Below are positions 15,413 through 23,009 of a stretch of 36,390 nt of DNA, in pieces. Positions within the stretch are counted from its first letter, which is position 1. The number at the start of each line of letters is the position of its first letter. This DNA is from DATARH01 sp035648415. Its GTDB lineage: Bacteria; Pseudomonadota; Alphaproteobacteria; ATCC43930; CGMCC-115725. The position numbers and the translations under genes were made by a program. The stretch is taken from contig DASRLO010000047.1 of NCBI GenBank assembly GCA_035648415.1, positions 1-36,390 of the forward strand. The letters are read 5' to 3'. A model generated the notes under the pieces. That model did not search any database and had not been told where the DNA came from. It worked only from the letters and a program-made list of their open reading frames with translations.

Positions 15413-15781
15413 CTATCGCACCGGGCCGTCCGACAGACTGGGGCTGAAGCCTTGGGACGCTTCGATGACGCGGATATCGTTGCGCGGCGCATTTTCCCAC
15501 GCAGCGGCCTGATGCAGTTCCACGTCGTTGGGTGCGACGCCGGTTGTCGCCCGCGCCGCCGCGAGCCTCGGCTCGTTCAGCTCGTGCCCGTAGCACGCCT
15601 CGCGCGCAGACGGGGCAAGCCGATTGAAGTTCGGGTCCCTCAGCATGCAGAGGTTCAATGCCTGCCGCTTCGCGACATCGAGCGGGTAGATCTCATTGAT
15701 AAAACTGGTCAGACTGCCCGGCTCCAGGGCTGCCCCCACGGCTGAAACGCTAACCATGGCGGCGAGCAATAGCGACTTCAT
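15413..15781 (-). CDS. Small exported protein of unknown function
   Basis: A 122-residue protein with a short signal peptide (MKSLLLAAMVSVSAVGAA). The conserved-looking core INEIYPLDVAKRQALNLC then LRDPNFNRLAPSAREACY contains two Cys that could pair. I have the impression that this core is widespread in alphaproteobacterial exported proteins, but know no function. The C-terminal 45 residues are polar and low in conservation features. The start has GAGAGGGACC directly upstream. It is flanked by gaps and appears to be transcribed alone. Confidence 0.75.
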   Translation of the reverse strand: MKSLLLAAMVSVSAVGAALEPGSLTSFINEIYPLDVAKRQALNLCMLRDPNFNRLAPSAREACYGHELNEPRLAAARATTGVAPNDVELHQAAAWENAPRNDIRVIEASQGFSPSLSDGPVR

Positions 15782-16247
15782 TGGTCCCTCTCCAGGTTCG
15801 AGGGCAGTGAGGTTGGCTGTAGGTCCTCGACGACCGAGTACGATTGTAGGGGAACCGGAGCAGCCGAAGACGCGGGCGCGCCGAGGCCCGCTGATTCAGA
15901 CGGTTACCTCCCTGTTGGGACCGCGCGCCGCCCTCGGTCGCCGCGAATCACCCGGTGCAATGTCGACGCGTCAGTCGGCCGGCGCGAAAACAGGCAGGCG
16001 CCGCCTATGCCCAGCGGCGGGCAAATGCGGCTGATCGCTGCGCGGTTGCCCCAATATCCCCGTGGCAGGAGCCGCCGAACATGGTTTAATCCGCCGCCCC
16101 GGCGCGGCGGCAAGGACAAGCCGCGCCGTCCCGCCGACGGCGCGCTCGGATTTGATTTACTCACCGGCGGCTGTTGCGGTTTACGAGACGATTTCCAAGA
16201 GAGCGATCCGCGCTCGGACTCGATGCTGCGATTGGTGAGAGGACGTC
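15782..16247. other. 466-base stretch without a supported gene
   Basis: Short open frames exist on both strands but have no convincing ribosome site or protein-like composition. It holds the leader of the leftward exported-protein gene and of the rightward small membrane-protein gene. A GC-rich imperfect palindromic area (CCGCCCCGGCGCGGCGG near 16091) is followed by an AT-richer patch near 16150-16160. No RNA gene or known riboswitch was recognised. Confidence 0.4.
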
Positions 16248-16445
16248 ATGCGCAATGTCGGCAATGTCATCAACATGATTCTGTTGATTGCGGTGCTAAC
16301 GCTGGCCGGTGAATGGTCTTTTGGCCTCTATGGGGCAGCCGCCGGTCTGTTGCTTGGCATCGCCGGCGATGTGGCCGTCATCCGGCTGCTGCGATCGACC
16401 GAAGACGATCATCGCTTTGATTCGACACGCGGAAACGCGGCCTGA
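16248..16445 (+). CDS. Small membrane protein
   Basis: A 65-residue protein with a basic/polar start, one long or two close hydrophobic segments (VINMILLIAVLTLAG, then GLYGAAAGLLLGIAGDVAVI) and a charged tail (STEDDHRF). It probably forms a helical hairpin in the inner membrane. GAGAGGAC lies about 5 bases before the ATG. No family is recognised. It converges on the leftward gene ending at 16483. Its small size keeps confidence moderate. Confidence 0.6.
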   Translation: MRNVGNVINMILLIAVLTLAGEWSFGLYGAAAGLLLGIAGDVAVIRLLRSTEDDHRFDSTRGNAA

Positions 16446-16482
16446 CGATGATCCCGCACCTGGACGATGAGCCGCCGCGCGT

Positions 16483-16740
16483 CTAGTTCTTGAGCGCCAA
16501 GCGGTAGGGCTCGCATGCGGCCGCGTCAGGACCGTTTTCCAGCTTGCAGCGGTTCAGCAAAGACCGGGCAAACGAACTGGCGTCGCCGTTCCACGATTGG
16601 AACGCCTGGTGATCCTGTTGGGTCATCGTTCGACCGAGCTTGCCCATGAGCTGATGCCGGGCGTAGGCGTCCCGGACAAACGGGAAAGCCAAGATCGCGA
16701 TCAACCCGAACGCGACGCACGCCATGATAATTCGGTTCAT
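16483..16740 (-). CDS. Small membrane-anchored or exported protein
   Basis: An 84-residue protein with an N-terminal hydrophobic segment (MACVAFGLIAILAFPFV) that could be a signal anchor, then a polar region with two Cys (NRCKLENG and AACEPYR) that may form a disulphide outside the cytosol. The C-terminal part resembles short periplasmic proteins, but no family is recognised. The ATG at 16740 gives a clean signal; an upstream ATG at 16785 would place 15 polar residues before it and is less likely. An AT-rich patch immediately upstream may hold its promoter. Confidence 0.62.
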   Translation of the reverse strand: MNRIIMACVAFGLIAILAFPFVRDAYARHQLMGKLGRTMTQQDHQAFQSWNGDASSFARSLLNRCKLENGPDAAACEPYRLALKN

Positions 16741-16786
16741 GTCGATCCAGCCCCTCGCGCTTTCGAAGATACCGCGGGGCGGCACT

Positions 16787-16880
16787 CCAAAAAATTAGAC
16801 CTTAATAAATGCTTAAACTTCGCGGGCCGGCAATTCCATAAAATTCATAGTTAAATTATTGTGAATATTCGACAAAAGCC
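16787..16880. other. AT-rich patch
   Basis: About 95 bases rich in A and T (for example TTAATAAATGCTTAAA and TAGTTAAATTATTGTGAA), in strong contrast with the GC-rich surroundings. It lies upstream of the leftward gene starting at 16740 and downstream of a frameshifted leftward gene. It is probably a promoter or binding region; no specific operator was identified. Confidence 0.5.
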
Positions 16881-16947
16881 TCGGACGACCCATGAGGCGA
16901 AAGACCCATATGGGCGCGCGCCCGATATGTGGTCTCGTCTCTGCCAG

Positions 16948-17123
16948 CTATTTGACCAGAACCCAGCCGCCCTCGTACCGCGGATGGTGGCCGGCATAGT
17001 GGTATGCCATTCGTAATGCGGGGTTCCGGCCGCCGCGCCCTAATACTGCGCAGCCGAAGCCGGCAAGAGGTTCATGACGACCGCCAAAGCCACGGCGCTG
17101 GCGGCAGCGAGTAAGGTCTTCAT
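16948..17123 (-). pseudogene. Frameshifted small exported protein gene
   Basis: On the minus strand an ATG at 17123 with AGGAGA six bases upstream opens a signal peptide (MKTLLAAASAVALAVVMNLL, then PASAAQY) that stops at TAG 17042-17040. Shifting the frame by one base at that point gives GRGGRNPALRMAYHYAGHHP, then RYEGGWVLVK and a TAG at 16950-16948. This is a convincing mature tail rich in Gly, His and Tyr. The total of 176 bases is one short of a whole number of codons, so a single-base loss near 17040 explains it. It is either a true frameshift mutation or a sequencing error. No family is named. Confidence 0.6.
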
Positions 17124-17304
17124 CTGAGTTCTCCTAAATCCGGTCGGCTCCGTCGATGCGGCGCGAACCGGCGTATCCGCTCTGGTCGCTGCTGCGTTTA
17201 TTCACAAACGAGGGTTTTCTCACCCGACCGGTTAGAAATTTTCACATAAGACCGCGAGAGACTCGCCTTGCGAAAGGGGTTGCCGCCCCGAACGGCGCCG
17301 CAAA

Positions 17305-17334
17305 TGGACGGCGTTGCTCGCCCGGCCCTATAAT
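17305..17334 (+). promoter_or_regulatory. Sigma70-type promoter for methylmalonyl-CoA mutase
   Basis: TGGACG (17305-17310), 18 bases, then a perfect TATAAT (17329-17334), 23 bases before the ATG. A GGGAGAG ribosome site follows. The short leader leaves no room for a cobalamin riboswitch. Confidence 0.5.
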
Positions 17335-17357
17335 CGCGTTCCCGCCGGGAGAGTGCG

Positions 17358-19526
17358 ATGGCGAAAGGCAAATCTCCGAAGACGCTCAAGGACTGGCAGA
17401 AGCTGGCCGAGACCGAGCTGCGCGGCAAGCCGATCGAGAACCTCGATTGGCTGACGCCGGAAGGCATCACGGTCAAGCCGCTCTATACCGAGACCGACCT
17501 CGAGGAAATCGCCGCGGCGGGTTTCCCGTTTCGCGGCGCAGTCCCCGGCGAGCCGCCCTATCTTCGGGGGCCAAGGGCGACGATGTATGCCAACCGGCCG
17601 TGGACAATCCGGCAATATTCCGGGTTCTCGACCGCCGAGGAATCGAACCGCTTCTACCGCGACAATCTCAAAGCGGGACAGATGGGGCTATCGATCGCCT
17701 TCGACCTCGCGACCCATCGCGGCTACGACAGCGACCATCCGCGCGTCGTCGGCGATGTCGGCAAGGCTGGGGTTGCGATCGACTCGGTCGAGGACATGAA
17801 GATCCTGTTCGACGGCATCCCACTGGACAAGATGAGCGTGTCGATGACGATGAACGGCGCGGTGTTGCCGGTGCTCGCCGGGTTCATCGTCGCCGCCGAG
17901 GAACAAGGGGTCGCGCAGGAACAGCTCCAGGGGACGATCCAGAACGATATCCTCAAGGAGTTCATGGTCCGCAACACCTACATCTACCCGCCCGCCCCCT
18001 CGATGCGGATCGTCGCCGACATCATCGAGTACACCGCGCGGCACATGCCTCACTTCAACTCGATCTCGATCTCCGGTTACCACATGGAGGAGGCCGGGGC
18101 GACATCGGTTCAAGAGCTGGCCTTCACCCTCGCCGACGGCCTCGAATACGTGCGCGCGGCGCTGGCGCGCGGGCTAAACATCGACGAATTCGCGCCGCGC
18201 CTGTCGTTCTTTTTCGGCATCGGCATGAATTTCTTCATGGAGATCGCCAAGCTGCGCGCCGCGCGGCTGCTGTGGGCGCGGCTCATCGAGCCGTTCGCCG
18301 CGAAGAACCCGGTGAGTCTCGCGCTCAGGACGCACTGCCAGACCTCGGGCGTCAGCCTCACCGAGCAGGGCCCGCACAACAACATCGTCCGCACCACGAT
18401 CGAAGCGCTGGCGGCGGTGCTCGGCGGTACCCAATCGCTGCACACCAATTCGTTCGACGAGGCACTCGCCTTGCCGACACCGTTCTCGATGGGGATCGCG
18501 CGCAACACCCAGCTGATCCTCGCCGAGGAAAGCGGCATACCGCACGTCGTCGACCCGCTCGGCGGCAGCTATTACGTCGAGAGCCTCACCCATGCGATCG
18601 CGGCGGCGGCGATGGCGCTGATCGACGAGGTCGAGGCGCTCGGCGGCATGACCAAGGCGGTCGAGAGCGGCATGCCCAAGCTGCGCATCGAGGCCTCGGC
18701 GGCGCGCCGTCAGGCGGCGATCGACCGCTGCGAGGAGGTCATCGTCGGGGTCAACAAATACCGCGCCGAGGACACAGCCGAGGTACAGCTGCTCGATGTC
18801 GACAACGAGGCGGTGCGCAAGACGCAGATCGCCCGGCTCAACCGAGTGAAGAAGATCCGCGACGGAGATAAATGCGCCGCCGCTCTCGCCGCGCTGACCG
18901 AGGGGGCGAAGAGCGGCAAGGGCAATCTGCTCGAATTGTCGATCGCCGCCAGCCGTGCGCGCGCCTCGGTCGGTGAGATTTCCGACGCGCTCGAAACCGT
19001 TTTCACCCGTCACCATGCCGCGACCCAATCGGTAAGCGGCGTCTATGGCGGGCAGTATCGCGACGACGAAGCCTTCCTGCGCATCCAGCGCGAGATCGAA
19101 ACCTTCGCGCGCGAGGAAGGCCGCCGGCCGCGCCTGCTGGTGGTCAAGCTGGGGCAGGACGGGCACGACCGCGGCGCCAAGGTGATCGCCACCGCCTTCG
19201 CCGATATCGGCTTCGACGTCGATATCGGCCCGTTGTTCCAGACGCCGGAGGAGGCCGCTCGCCAGGCAATCGAGAACGATGTCCATATTGTCGGGGTGTC
19301 GAGCCAGGCAGCGGCGCACAAGACGCTGGTCCCGGCGCTGATCGAGGCGCTGAAGCGCGACGGCGCCGGCGACATCCTTATTATCTGCGGCGGCGTCATC
19401 CCGCCGGCCGACTATGAATTCCTCAAAAAAGCCGGCGTCGCCGCGATCTACGGACCGGGCACCAATATCCCGCGCGCCGCGGCCGAAATCCTGTCGCTGA
19501 TCCGCAAGCAGCGCCTCGCCGCATGA
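17358..19526 (+). CDS. scpA: Methylmalonyl-CoA mutase, single-chain type
   Basis: Interconverts (R)-methylmalonyl-CoA and succinyl-CoA with adenosylcobalamin, the last step of the propionyl-CoA route. The 722 residues contain a complete catalytic TIM-barrel domain (RQYSGFSTAEESNRFYR; YIYPPAPSMRIVADIIEY; GYHMEEAGATSVQELAFTL). The C-terminal B12-binding domain carries the base-off motif DGHDRG with cobalt-ligand His603, then the GVSSQAAAH and GGVIPP loops. It is therefore the full-length catalytic chain, like ScpA or MutB. No small subunit and no MeaB/ArgK chaperone gene is adjacent. The MucR-type regulator gene follows 108 bases downstream under its own probable promoter. Confidence 0.97.
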   Translation: MAKGKSPKTLKDWQKLAETELRGKPIENLDWLTPEGITVKPLYTETDLEEIAAAGFPFRGAVPGEPPYLRGPRATMYANRPWTIRQYSGFSTAEESNRFYRDNLKAGQMGLSIAFDLATHRGYDSDHPRVVGDVGKAGVAIDSVEDMKILFDGIPLDKMSVSMTMNGAVLPVLAGFIVAAEEQGVAQEQLQGTIQNDILKEFMVRNTYIYPPAPSMRIVADIIEYTARHMPHFNSISISGYHMEEAGATSVQELAFTLADGLEYVRAALARGLNIDEFAPRLSFFFGIGMNFFMEIAKLRAARLLWARLIEPFAAKNPVSLALRTHCQTSGVSLTEQGPHNNIVRTTIEALAAVLGGTQSLHTNSFDEALALPTPFSMGIARNTQLILAEESGIPHVVDPLGGSYYVESLTHAIAAAAMALIDEVEALGGMTKAVESGMPKLRIEASAARRQAAIDRCEEVIVGVNKYRAEDTAEVQLLDVDNEAVRKTQIARLNRVKKIRDGDKCAAALAALTEGAKSGKGNLLELSIAASRARASVGEISDALETVFTRHHAATQSVSGVYGGQYRDDEAFLRIQREIETFAREEGRRPRLLVVKLGQDGHDRGAKVIATAFADIGFDVDIGPLFQTPEEAARQAIENDVHIVGVSSQAAAHKTLVPALIEALKRDGAGDILIICGGVIPPADYEFLKKAGVAAIYGPGTNIPRAAAEILSLIRKQRLAA

Positions 19527-19582
19527 GTTGGCCTTACCCCAGGATTACATCAAGGATTGTACTCGCAACAGCGATACTCGCC

Positions 19583-19611
19583 TAGGCAGCGCTAACCGCT
19601 CCTTGTATAGT
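19583..19611 (+). promoter_or_regulatory. Possible promoter for the MucR-type regulator
   Basis: TAGGCA (19583-19588), 17 bases, then TATAGT (19606-19611), 23 bases before the ATG. Each box is a 4-5 of 6 match. MucR proteins often repress their own genes at AT-rich sites; no clear site is picked out here. Confidence 0.4.
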
Positions 19612-19634
19612 CAAGCCCAAACAGGGAGGCGGAC

Positions 19635-20078
19635 ATGGCCGAGGAGACAACAGTACAAGGTGCCGCGCCGCGCCTTGTGGCCCGGATCATTGCCAGCTAT
19701 GTCTCGCACCACAACCTTGCGCCCGATCAAATACCGGAGCTGATCGCTTCGGTGCATCGCGCGATCGCAGCTCTCGGCCAGCCGGTGGAGACCGCTTCCG
19801 CGCTGATCCCCGCTGTGCCGGTGCGCCGCTCGGTGCAGCGCGACCTGGTGATCTGTCTCGACTGCGGCTGGAAGGGCAAGATGCTGCGTCGCCATTTGAC
19901 GACGCGGCACGGGCTCTCCGGCGACGAATACCTGAAGCGCTGGAGTCTGCCGGGCGACCATCCGTTGACCGCGCCCAATTATTCGGTGCAGCGCTCAAAC
20001 CTGGCGAAGGAGCTTGGGCTCGGCCGCGGCGGACGCGGCGCCGCCGGCGGCCGGCGCCGCCGTCAGCGCGCCGGCTGA
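19635..20078 (+). CDS. MucR/Ros family zinc-finger transcriptional regulator
   Basis: A 147-residue DNA-binding protein typical of alphaproteobacteria. The N-terminal helical part (ARIIASYVSHHNLAPDQIPELIASVHRAI) is the region MucR relatives use for oligomerisation. The zinc finger CLDCGWKGKMLRRHLTTRH has the C-x2-C-x9-H-x4-H arrangement. The family sequence GLSGDEYLKRWSLPGDHPLTAPNY follows. The tail is very Arg/Gly-rich, suggesting nonspecific DNA contact. MucR proteins act as global H-NS-like silencers of surface and mobile genes. The targets here are unknown; the AT-rich patches in the window are plausible ones. Confidence 0.95.
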   Translation: MAEETTVQGAAPRLVARIIASYVSHHNLAPDQIPELIASVHRAIAALGQPVETASALIPAVPVRRSVQRDLVICLDCGWKGKMLRRHLTTRHGLSGDEYLKRWSLPGDHPLTAPNYSVQRSNLAKELGLGRGGRGAAGGRRRRQRAG

Positions 20079-20081
20079 ACG

Positions 20082-20651
20082 TCAGCGCCGGCGGATGCCG
20101 GCTTCGGTGACGACCATGTCCATCGCTATGTCGAACGATTGCGGATGGATCGTTTCGATCGCCTGAAACGCAAACCCGACGCCGATCGCCAGCGGGCGCG
20201 GCTGCAGCGCCGCGAGCGTGCGGTCGAAATATCCGCCGCCATAGCCGAGGCGGTAACCGTCACGATCGAACCCGACGACCGGCGCCAGCACCATCGACGG
20301 CGCCACGATCTCGCGCTTTTCCGGGATCGGGATATCCCATACCCCGGCGGCGAGCGGCTCGCCGGGCGCCCAGCAACGGTATTCGAGCGGGCCTTTCCGG
20401 TCGACCACCACCGGCAGCGCCACCGAGCGTCCGGCGGCCGCCAGCATGTCGATCAAGGGCCGCGGATCGAACTCCGCGCGGAACGGCCAATAGACCCCCA
20501 AGACGCCGGGCCGTCCGGCCAGGATTTGCTGCAGGCTCGTCGTGATCCGCTCGCCCCATTCGCGCCGTACCGCCGGCGACAGCGCCATGCGCTCCGCAAG
20601 CAGCCGCTCGCGTTCCGCCCGGCGCCACGCTTTGACTTCGACCGGGTCCAT
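20082..20651 (-). CDS. fau: 5-formyltetrahydrofolate cyclo-ligase
   Basis: Converts 5-formyl-THF to 5,10-methenyl-THF with ATP, returning the stored folate to use. The 189-residue length is typical. The N-terminal basic helix (AWRRAERERLLAERMALS) is followed by LGVYWPFRAEFDPRPL, the central PEKREIVAPSMVLAPVVGFDRDGYRLGYGGGYFDR with the signature GYGGGYFDR, and a short C-terminal strand. It is the last gene of a leftward set with fhs and an unknown gene; 7 bases separate it from the latter. It converges on the MucR-type gene with 3 bases between. Confidence 0.94.
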   Translation of the reverse strand: MDPVEVKAWRRAERERLLAERMALSPAVRREWGERITTSLQQILAGRPGVLGVYWPFRAEFDPRPLIDMLAAAGRSVALPVVVDRKGPLEYRCWAPGEPLAAGVWDIPIPEKREIVAPSMVLAPVVGFDRDGYRLGYGGGYFDRTLAALQPRPLAIGVGFAFQAIETIHPQSFDIAMDMVVTEAGIRRR

Positions 20652-20658
20652 TCCGGGG

Positions 20659-21087
20659 TCACTCGGGGATCATGTCGAGCACGTCTTCCCCCTGATGGAG
20701 ATGTTCGGCGAGCTCCTGGTGAAAATTGCGCAGCCATTCGACCATTTCTTCAGGTGTCTTCGTCGGCCGCGCGTTATCGTAGTCATCCGAAATCCCTTCC
20801 ATGATCTTCGTCATGTTCTGAAGTTCGACACCGCCGAACGGATAGTCGAACAGCACGTCGTAATAGAACTTGGCCGAGCCGGTTCGATAACTGGGCTTGA
20901 ACCGCAGTATCTGTATTTTTTTCAGCCATGCCCGCATCTCACGCTGAAAATGTTGACGCGTTTCCTGGGGAAGCTCGAAACCGACGAACTCGACGAGATG
21001 CTCGTTGAGCGGGTCCGACAGGCCGACCAAGATATGCTCGATCAACTTTCGCGGGTATGCCAATCCGGCATCCTCGGCAAGTCTCAC
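20659..21087 (-). CDS. Unknown protein encoded within the formyl-folate cluster
   Basis: A 142-residue soluble protein that I do not recognise. It starts at GTG 21087 with AGGA about 8 bases upstream. Features: a helical start (YPRKLIEHILVGLSDPLNEH), a central region with FKPSYRTGSAKFYYDVLFDY, then FGGVELQNMTKIMEG, and an acidic end (HQELAEHLHQGEDVLDMIPE). There is no signal peptide, no membrane segment and no Cys. It sits 21 bases after fhs and 7 bases before the 5-formyl-THF cyclo-ligase gene, so it is very likely co-transcribed with two enzymes that handle formyl-folates. Codon use is less GC3-biased than its neighbours, which may mean later acquisition. Confidence 0.75.
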   Translation of the reverse strand: MRLAEDAGLAYPRKLIEHILVGLSDPLNEHLVEFVGFELPQETRQHFQREMRAWLKKIQILRFKPSYRTGSAKFYYDVLFDYPFGGVELQNMTKIMEGISDDYDNARPTKTPEEMVEWLRNFHQELAEHLHQGEDVLDMIPE

Positions 21088-21108
21088 GGCTCAATCCTCG
21101 CATGAATG

Positions 21109-22833
21109 TTAGAACAGCCCGGTAATCCGGCCGTCTTCGGACAAATCGATGCTATTGGCGGCGGGCACTCGCGGCAGGCCCGGCATGGTCATCACCTCGC
21201 CGCAGATCGCGACGACGAATTCGGCCCCCGCCGATAGCCGCAACTCGCGCACCGGCAGGATGTGGTCGGTCGGGGCGCCCTTGGCGTTGGCGTCGGTCGA
21301 GAAGCTGTACTGGGTCTTGGCGACGCAGATCGGGAAATGGCCAAAGCCGTTTTTCTGCAGCTCGGCCAGCCGGCTCTCGACCGCCGCGTCGCAGGCGATA
21401 TCCTTCGCGCGATAGATCTTCTGCGCGATTGTCTTGATCTTGTCGCGCAGCGGCATCTCGTCGGGGTAGAGGAACTGGAACTTCGAGGGCGTGCCGTCGA
21501 TGGTCTTGACCACGGCGCGGGCCAGATCGGCCGCGCCCTCGCCGCCATTCGCCCAATGGTCGGCGATCACCGCCTCGACGCCGTGCGACGCGCAGAGTTC
21601 CTTCAGTTTGGCGTGCTCGGCCTCGGTGTCGGCGCTGAAGCGGTTGACCGAAACGACGGCCGGCACCCCGAAGCCGCGCAGGTTTTCCAGATGGCGCGCG
21701 AGATTGGCGTAGCCGGCTTCGACCGCCGCCACGTTCTCGACGCGCAACTGGTCGCGGGCGACGCCGCCATGCATCTTGAGCGCCCGCACGGTGGCGACGA
21801 CGACCGCCGCGTCCGGCTTCAGCCCGGCCTTGCGGCATTTGATGTCCATGAACTTTTCGGCCCCGAGATCGGCGCCGAACCCGGCCTCGGTCACGACATA
21901 GTCGGCGAGCTTCAACGCCGTCTTGGTGGCGATCACCGAGTTGCAGCCATGCGCGATATTGGCGAACGGCCCGCCGTGAATGAAGGCCGGGTTGTTTTCC
22001 AGCGTCTGCACCAGATTGGGCGCGACCGCATCCTTGAGCAGCACCGCCATCGCCCCCGCGGCCTTCAGCTCGCCGGCGCGCACCGGCTCGCGCGCCCGGG
22101 TCTGGGCGACGATGATGTTGGCGAGCCGCCGCTTCAGATCGTTGAGGTCGGTCGAGAGGCAGAAGATCGCCATCACCTCTGAGGCGACGACGATGTCGAA
22201 CCCGTCCTCGCGCGGGAAGCCGTTGGCGATGCCGCCGAGCGACGAGTTGATCTGGCGCAGCGCCCGGTCGTTCATGTCGAGCCCGCGCCGCCAGGTCACG
22301 CGGCGCGAATCGATGCCGAGCTCGTTGCCCCAATAGATGTGGTTATCGACCATCGCCGCGAGCAAATTGTTGGCGGCGCCGATCGCGTGGAAATCGCCGG
22401 TGAAATGGAGGTTGATGTCCTCCATCGGCACGACCTGGGCGTAGCCGCCGCCGGCCGCCCCGCCCTTCTGGCCAAAACTGGGGCCGAGGCTCGGCTCGCG
22501 CAGGCAGAGGATCGCCTTTTTGCCGATGTGGTTGAGCGCGTCGCCGAGCCCCACCGTCGTCGTGGTCTTGCCTTCGCCGGCGGGGGTCGGGGTGATCGCG
22601 GTGACAAGGACCAGCTTGCCGTCGGGCCGGTCTTTCAGCGACGCGACGTAATCGAGGCCAATTTTCGCCTTGTAGCGGCCATAGGGCGACAGCGCCTCAT
22701 CGGGGATGCCGAGCTTGGCGGCGATCTCGCCGATCGGTCGCATCGCCGCCGCCTGGGCAATCTCGATGTCGGATTGTGGGTTCTTGTGCTGGTCGGCTCC
22801 GCGCGCCACGGCAGGTCTCCTCGCCATCGCCAT
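21109..22833 (-). CDS. fhs: Formate-tetrahydrofolate ligase (10-formyl-THF synthetase)
   Basis: Joins formate to tetrahydrofolate using ATP, giving 10-formyl-THF for purines and other one-carbon uses. The protein has 574 residues, in the family range. The phosphate loop is TPTPAGEGKTTTTVGLGDAL near residue 80, followed by LREPSLGPSFGQKGGAAGGGYAQV, then TGDFHAIGAANNLLAAM, and late FSADTEAEHAKL and VVAICGEVMTMPGLPR. Two near-identical ATG choices at 22833 and 22827 differ by two residues. It heads the leftward set fhs, unknown gene, cyclo-ligase. Together with purE/purK, it supports purine synthesis from formate-derived carbon. Confidence 0.97.
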   Translation of the reverse strand: MAMARRPAVARGADQHKNPQSDIEIAQAAAMRPIGEIAAKLGIPDEALSPYGRYKAKIGLDYVASLKDRPDGKLVLVTAITPTPAGEGKTTTTVGLGDALNHIGKKAILCLREPSLGPSFGQKGGAAGGGYAQVVPMEDINLHFTGDFHAIGAANNLLAAMVDNHIYWGNELGIDSRRVTWRRGLDMNDRALRQINSSLGGIANGFPREDGFDIVVASEVMAIFCLSTDLNDLKRRLANIIVAQTRAREPVRAGELKAAGAMAVLLKDAVAPNLVQTLENNPAFIHGGPFANIAHGCNSVIATKTALKLADYVVTEAGFGADLGAEKFMDIKCRKAGLKPDAAVVVATVRALKMHGGVARDQLRVENVAAVEAGYANLARHLENLRGFGVPAVVSVNRFSADTEAEHAKLKELCASHGVEAVIADHWANGGEGAADLARAVVKTIDGTPSKFQFLYPDEMPLRDKIKTIAQKIYRAKDIACDAAVESRLAELQKNGFGHFPICVAKTQYSFSTDANAKGAPTDHILPVRELRLSAGAEFVVAICGEVMTMPGLPRVPAANSIDLSEDGRITGLF

Positions 22834-22946
22834 TTTGTTGCTTCAAGGTCTTAGACCTTGCGGGCGACACAACGCAACCGCCGCCGCGTCGCAGGTTTCG
22901 GAAACGATAGCGTAGCGTTTTATGGTGGTAAACGCGGGGGCGGCGC

Positions 22947-22972
22947 TATAATTCGGTCTGGCATCGTATAAT
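22947..22972 (+). promoter_or_regulatory. Two TATAAT boxes upstream of an exported-protein gene
   Basis: TATAAT occurs at 22947-22952 and again at 22967-22972, exactly 20 bases apart, 38-63 bases ahead of the ATG at 23010. Neither has a good -35 box. The second overlaps an alternative upstream start codon at 22971, which argues against that start. Confidence 0.4.
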
Positions 22973-23009
22973 GACGACCAACACCGCCCCAAAGGAATTG
23001 AGGCCCCCG

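Noticed and set aside
15904..16312. Short overlapping frames on both strands in the intergenic stretch
   Set aside because: No ribosome site, no protein-like pattern and high Arg/Pro content.
17124..17357. A cobalamin riboswitch before the methylmalonyl-CoA mutase gene
   Set aside because: No B12-box-like conserved segment was seen, and the proposed promoter at 17305-17334 leaves a leader of only about 20 bases.
17156..18871. A 571-codon plus-strand frame overlapping the mutase
   Set aside because: It is out of phase with the mutase gene and Arg-rich; the mutase frame has all motifs.
22971..23009. An upstream ATG (22971) as start of the Pro/Tyr-rich protein
   Set aside because: It overlaps a TATAAT box and would put 13 polar residues before the signal peptide; the ATG at 23010 has a better ribosome site.
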